Shown one piece after another: positions 62,692-64,000 of a stretch of DNA of 64,000 nt. The number at the start of each line of letters is the position of its first letter. The stretch's first letter is position 1. Origin of the DNA: Heligmosomoides polygyrus polygyrus (Eukaryota; Nematoda; Chromadorea; Rhabditida; Heligmosomidae); the NCBI GenBank assembly GCA_947396885.1, contig OX377202.1, positions 62,274,034 to 62,338,033 on the forward strand, written 5' to 3'. The notes beneath the pieces were generated by a model. The model was not told where the DNA came from and searched no databases. It saw only the letters and a list, made by a program, of their open reading frames with translations. Made by a program: the position numbers and the translations under genes.

Positions 62692-64000
62692 ATCAGCATA
62701 AAGCAACGTCCAGGGAACGGACTTTTGAAGATCCCATGTGATGGCATCCATGACGACAACAAAGAGGAGTGGGGAAAGCGCAGAATCCTGTTGCACCCCG
62801 ACAGAGATGGGAAACTCCATCGAGGTTCCAGCTGAAGCTTGAACTCGACTCTTTGGACAAGAGTAGAGAATTCGCTCCCACTCTATGAGCTCTTCAGGAA
62901 CTCCATGTCGACGCAGGGCGTACCATATCACTTCACGCGGTACGCGGTCAAAGGCATTTGCCAAGTCGAGAAAGGCGATATGCACTGGCTTCTGCTTCTC
63001 GCGATGCTTCTCTATCAGGAGGCGGACGGCATGAATGGCGTCAACGGTGCCACAGCCATACACGAAGCCGCACTGATTGCTGGAAAGCTGGACGATGTCC
63101 CGAATTCGTCCATCGACAATTCGCTCAAAGAAACGTCGTGCTTTGTACAGTGTACAGTGAGCAGCATCATCCAATATGAGTGCAACCAATAAACAATCCG
63201 GGAATCGCTATGCTATTCAATAGACAAAACCGGAGACATAAATCTAGACGTCATTTTAGCAATAACAAACACTAACTTTCAAACAAAATAAGACATTGGA
63301 AACAGGTGGTTAAGCCTTCTGCTGCTCTCTTTGACGTCGTGCTTCTTCAAAAGCCATCTGCTATAAACCGTCGTCAACACTCAGACACTTTCTTTTCCGC
63401 CACAACCTGATTAAAGAACTTCGCCAACCACTCAGCAGGGTACAACAGCGTTGACTTCCACAGATCAGCTGTCGCGTCATCGGGCCCAGTCGCATTGCCT
63501 GGACTCATATTCTTCGAAGCCACTTCAGTCTCCACTACGGTGGTGATTTTCTGAACGGGGCCGTGGGTTGGAGCCCTTTGAGGGGCAGGCTCAATGCCTT
63601 CTTGCGGTTCGTAAGAAGATGGCGGTTCTCATCATTGATGCCGAAAAACTTCTCCATATCCTCGGTCTGCCGATGGTGAAACTTTGCAAGTTGGTACAGA
63701 TACCGCTCACCATCGCGCGGCTCGAGCTTTCCGTTGACATCTCCATAACGAGTGGCTTTTGCAACAGCCACGGCCTTCTTTGCAGGCTTCTTGATACTTC
63801 CGCCAGTTATCGGCCGTCTTTTCGCATAGAAACACGTGATAAAGCGAGTTCTTCTCTCGAACTTGTTCTTTTACGTCATTTGTCCACAGCCATGCCTGCT
63901 TGTCGACCTTCCGTCGCCCAGGCTTCATAATGCCGAGTTCCGACTGTGCAGCTTGACGAATCGCGTCGTTCGTCTTCTTCCAAGTTTTGTCGACAGTCGT
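62692..64000 (-). pseudogene. RTE-type LINE, cut by window edge and by insertions
   Basis: From the right edge leftward: KPGRRKVDKQAWLWTNDVKE and QVREKNSLYHVFLCEKTADN, KATRYGDVNGKLEPRDGERY, KFFGINDENRHLL, AEWLAKFFNQVVAEKKV, then a foreign 0.25-kb segment (about 63130-63386) replacing the PIRLLSH block, then RIRDIVQLSSNQCGFVYGCG, HIAFLDLANAFDRVPREVIW, SAGTSMEFPISVGVQQDS, LSPLLFVVVMDAITW and LLYAD, where the hAT end begins. The RT palm is better preserved than in other copies. Confidence 0.92.
63130..63386. other. Foreign segment replacing part of the RTE RT
   Basis: Coding homology stops at KI|FERIVDG on one side and at AEKKV on the other; about 90 bp of RTE are missing and about 255 bp of unrelated, partly AT-rich DNA are present. 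GTCGTGCTT occurs at both edges. No TIRs clear enough to classify. Confidence 0.5.

Overview
The window looks like nuclear DNA of a parasitic clade V (strongylid, hookworm-type) nematode. Evidence: 55- and 58-bp GT-AG introns, a TTTTCAG acceptor directly upstream of a start codon (SL trans-splice type), several decayed RTE-type LINEs of the sort common in hookworm genomes, mariners, two kinds of Penelope-like element (PLE), and a 200-bp assembly gap (4534-4733). There are no operons, rRNA genes or CRISPR arrays. Almost everything is transposon-derived or tandem repeat.

Host gene. One clear host gene is present on the minus strand: the N-terminal half of an SLC2/MFS sugar transporter. Exons 1-3 lie at 36463-35864 and exon 4 at 9904-9741. 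Every splice phase fits, and intron 3 is 25,959 bp long and packed with transposons. The exons for TM7-12 are not seen. A mariner end lies 43 bp upstream of the first exon.

Layout. 1-4250 (-): long open BEL/Pao Gag-Pol running off the left edge, plus a second diverged Gag-like ORF with its own TATA box upstream. 5.4-6.6 kb (-): RTE fragment. 7.9-8.6 kb (+): PLE GIY-YIG endonuclease relic with a hammerhead-like motif. 10.5-14.6 kb: possible hAT carcass holding a pogo/Tigger-like element, an RTE fragment and a TIR element with a 9-bp TSD and 113-bp tandem repeats. 17-18.3 kb: degraded fragment of a long-inverted-repeat family. 20-22.3 kb (-): PLE of probable Naiad type. 22.3-25.3 kb (-): nearly full RTE carrying a 216-bp MITE. 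25.4-26.5 kb (+): CR1/Jockey-like RT. 26.6-27.9 kb (+): complete but dead mariner. 28.2-31.9 kb: long-inverted-repeat element with a 1.8-kb hAT nested in one arm. 36.5-42.6 kb: second mariner split by a 5.4-kb inverted-repeat element that itself holds several MITEs and palindromes. 42.6-48.7 kb: satellite territory (18-, 155-, 108- and about 320-bp units) behind a Helitron-like 5' end. 50.3-51.1 kb and 61.6-61.9 kb: mariner fragments. 62.7-64 kb (-): RTE broken at its catalytic YADD by a hAT end.

The sequence gives a layered insertion history. In several places target-site duplications and undisturbed sister copies show what was inserted into what. Some ORFs on the minus strand (for example 34803-35081 and 52951-54858) could be host exons but are unrecognised.
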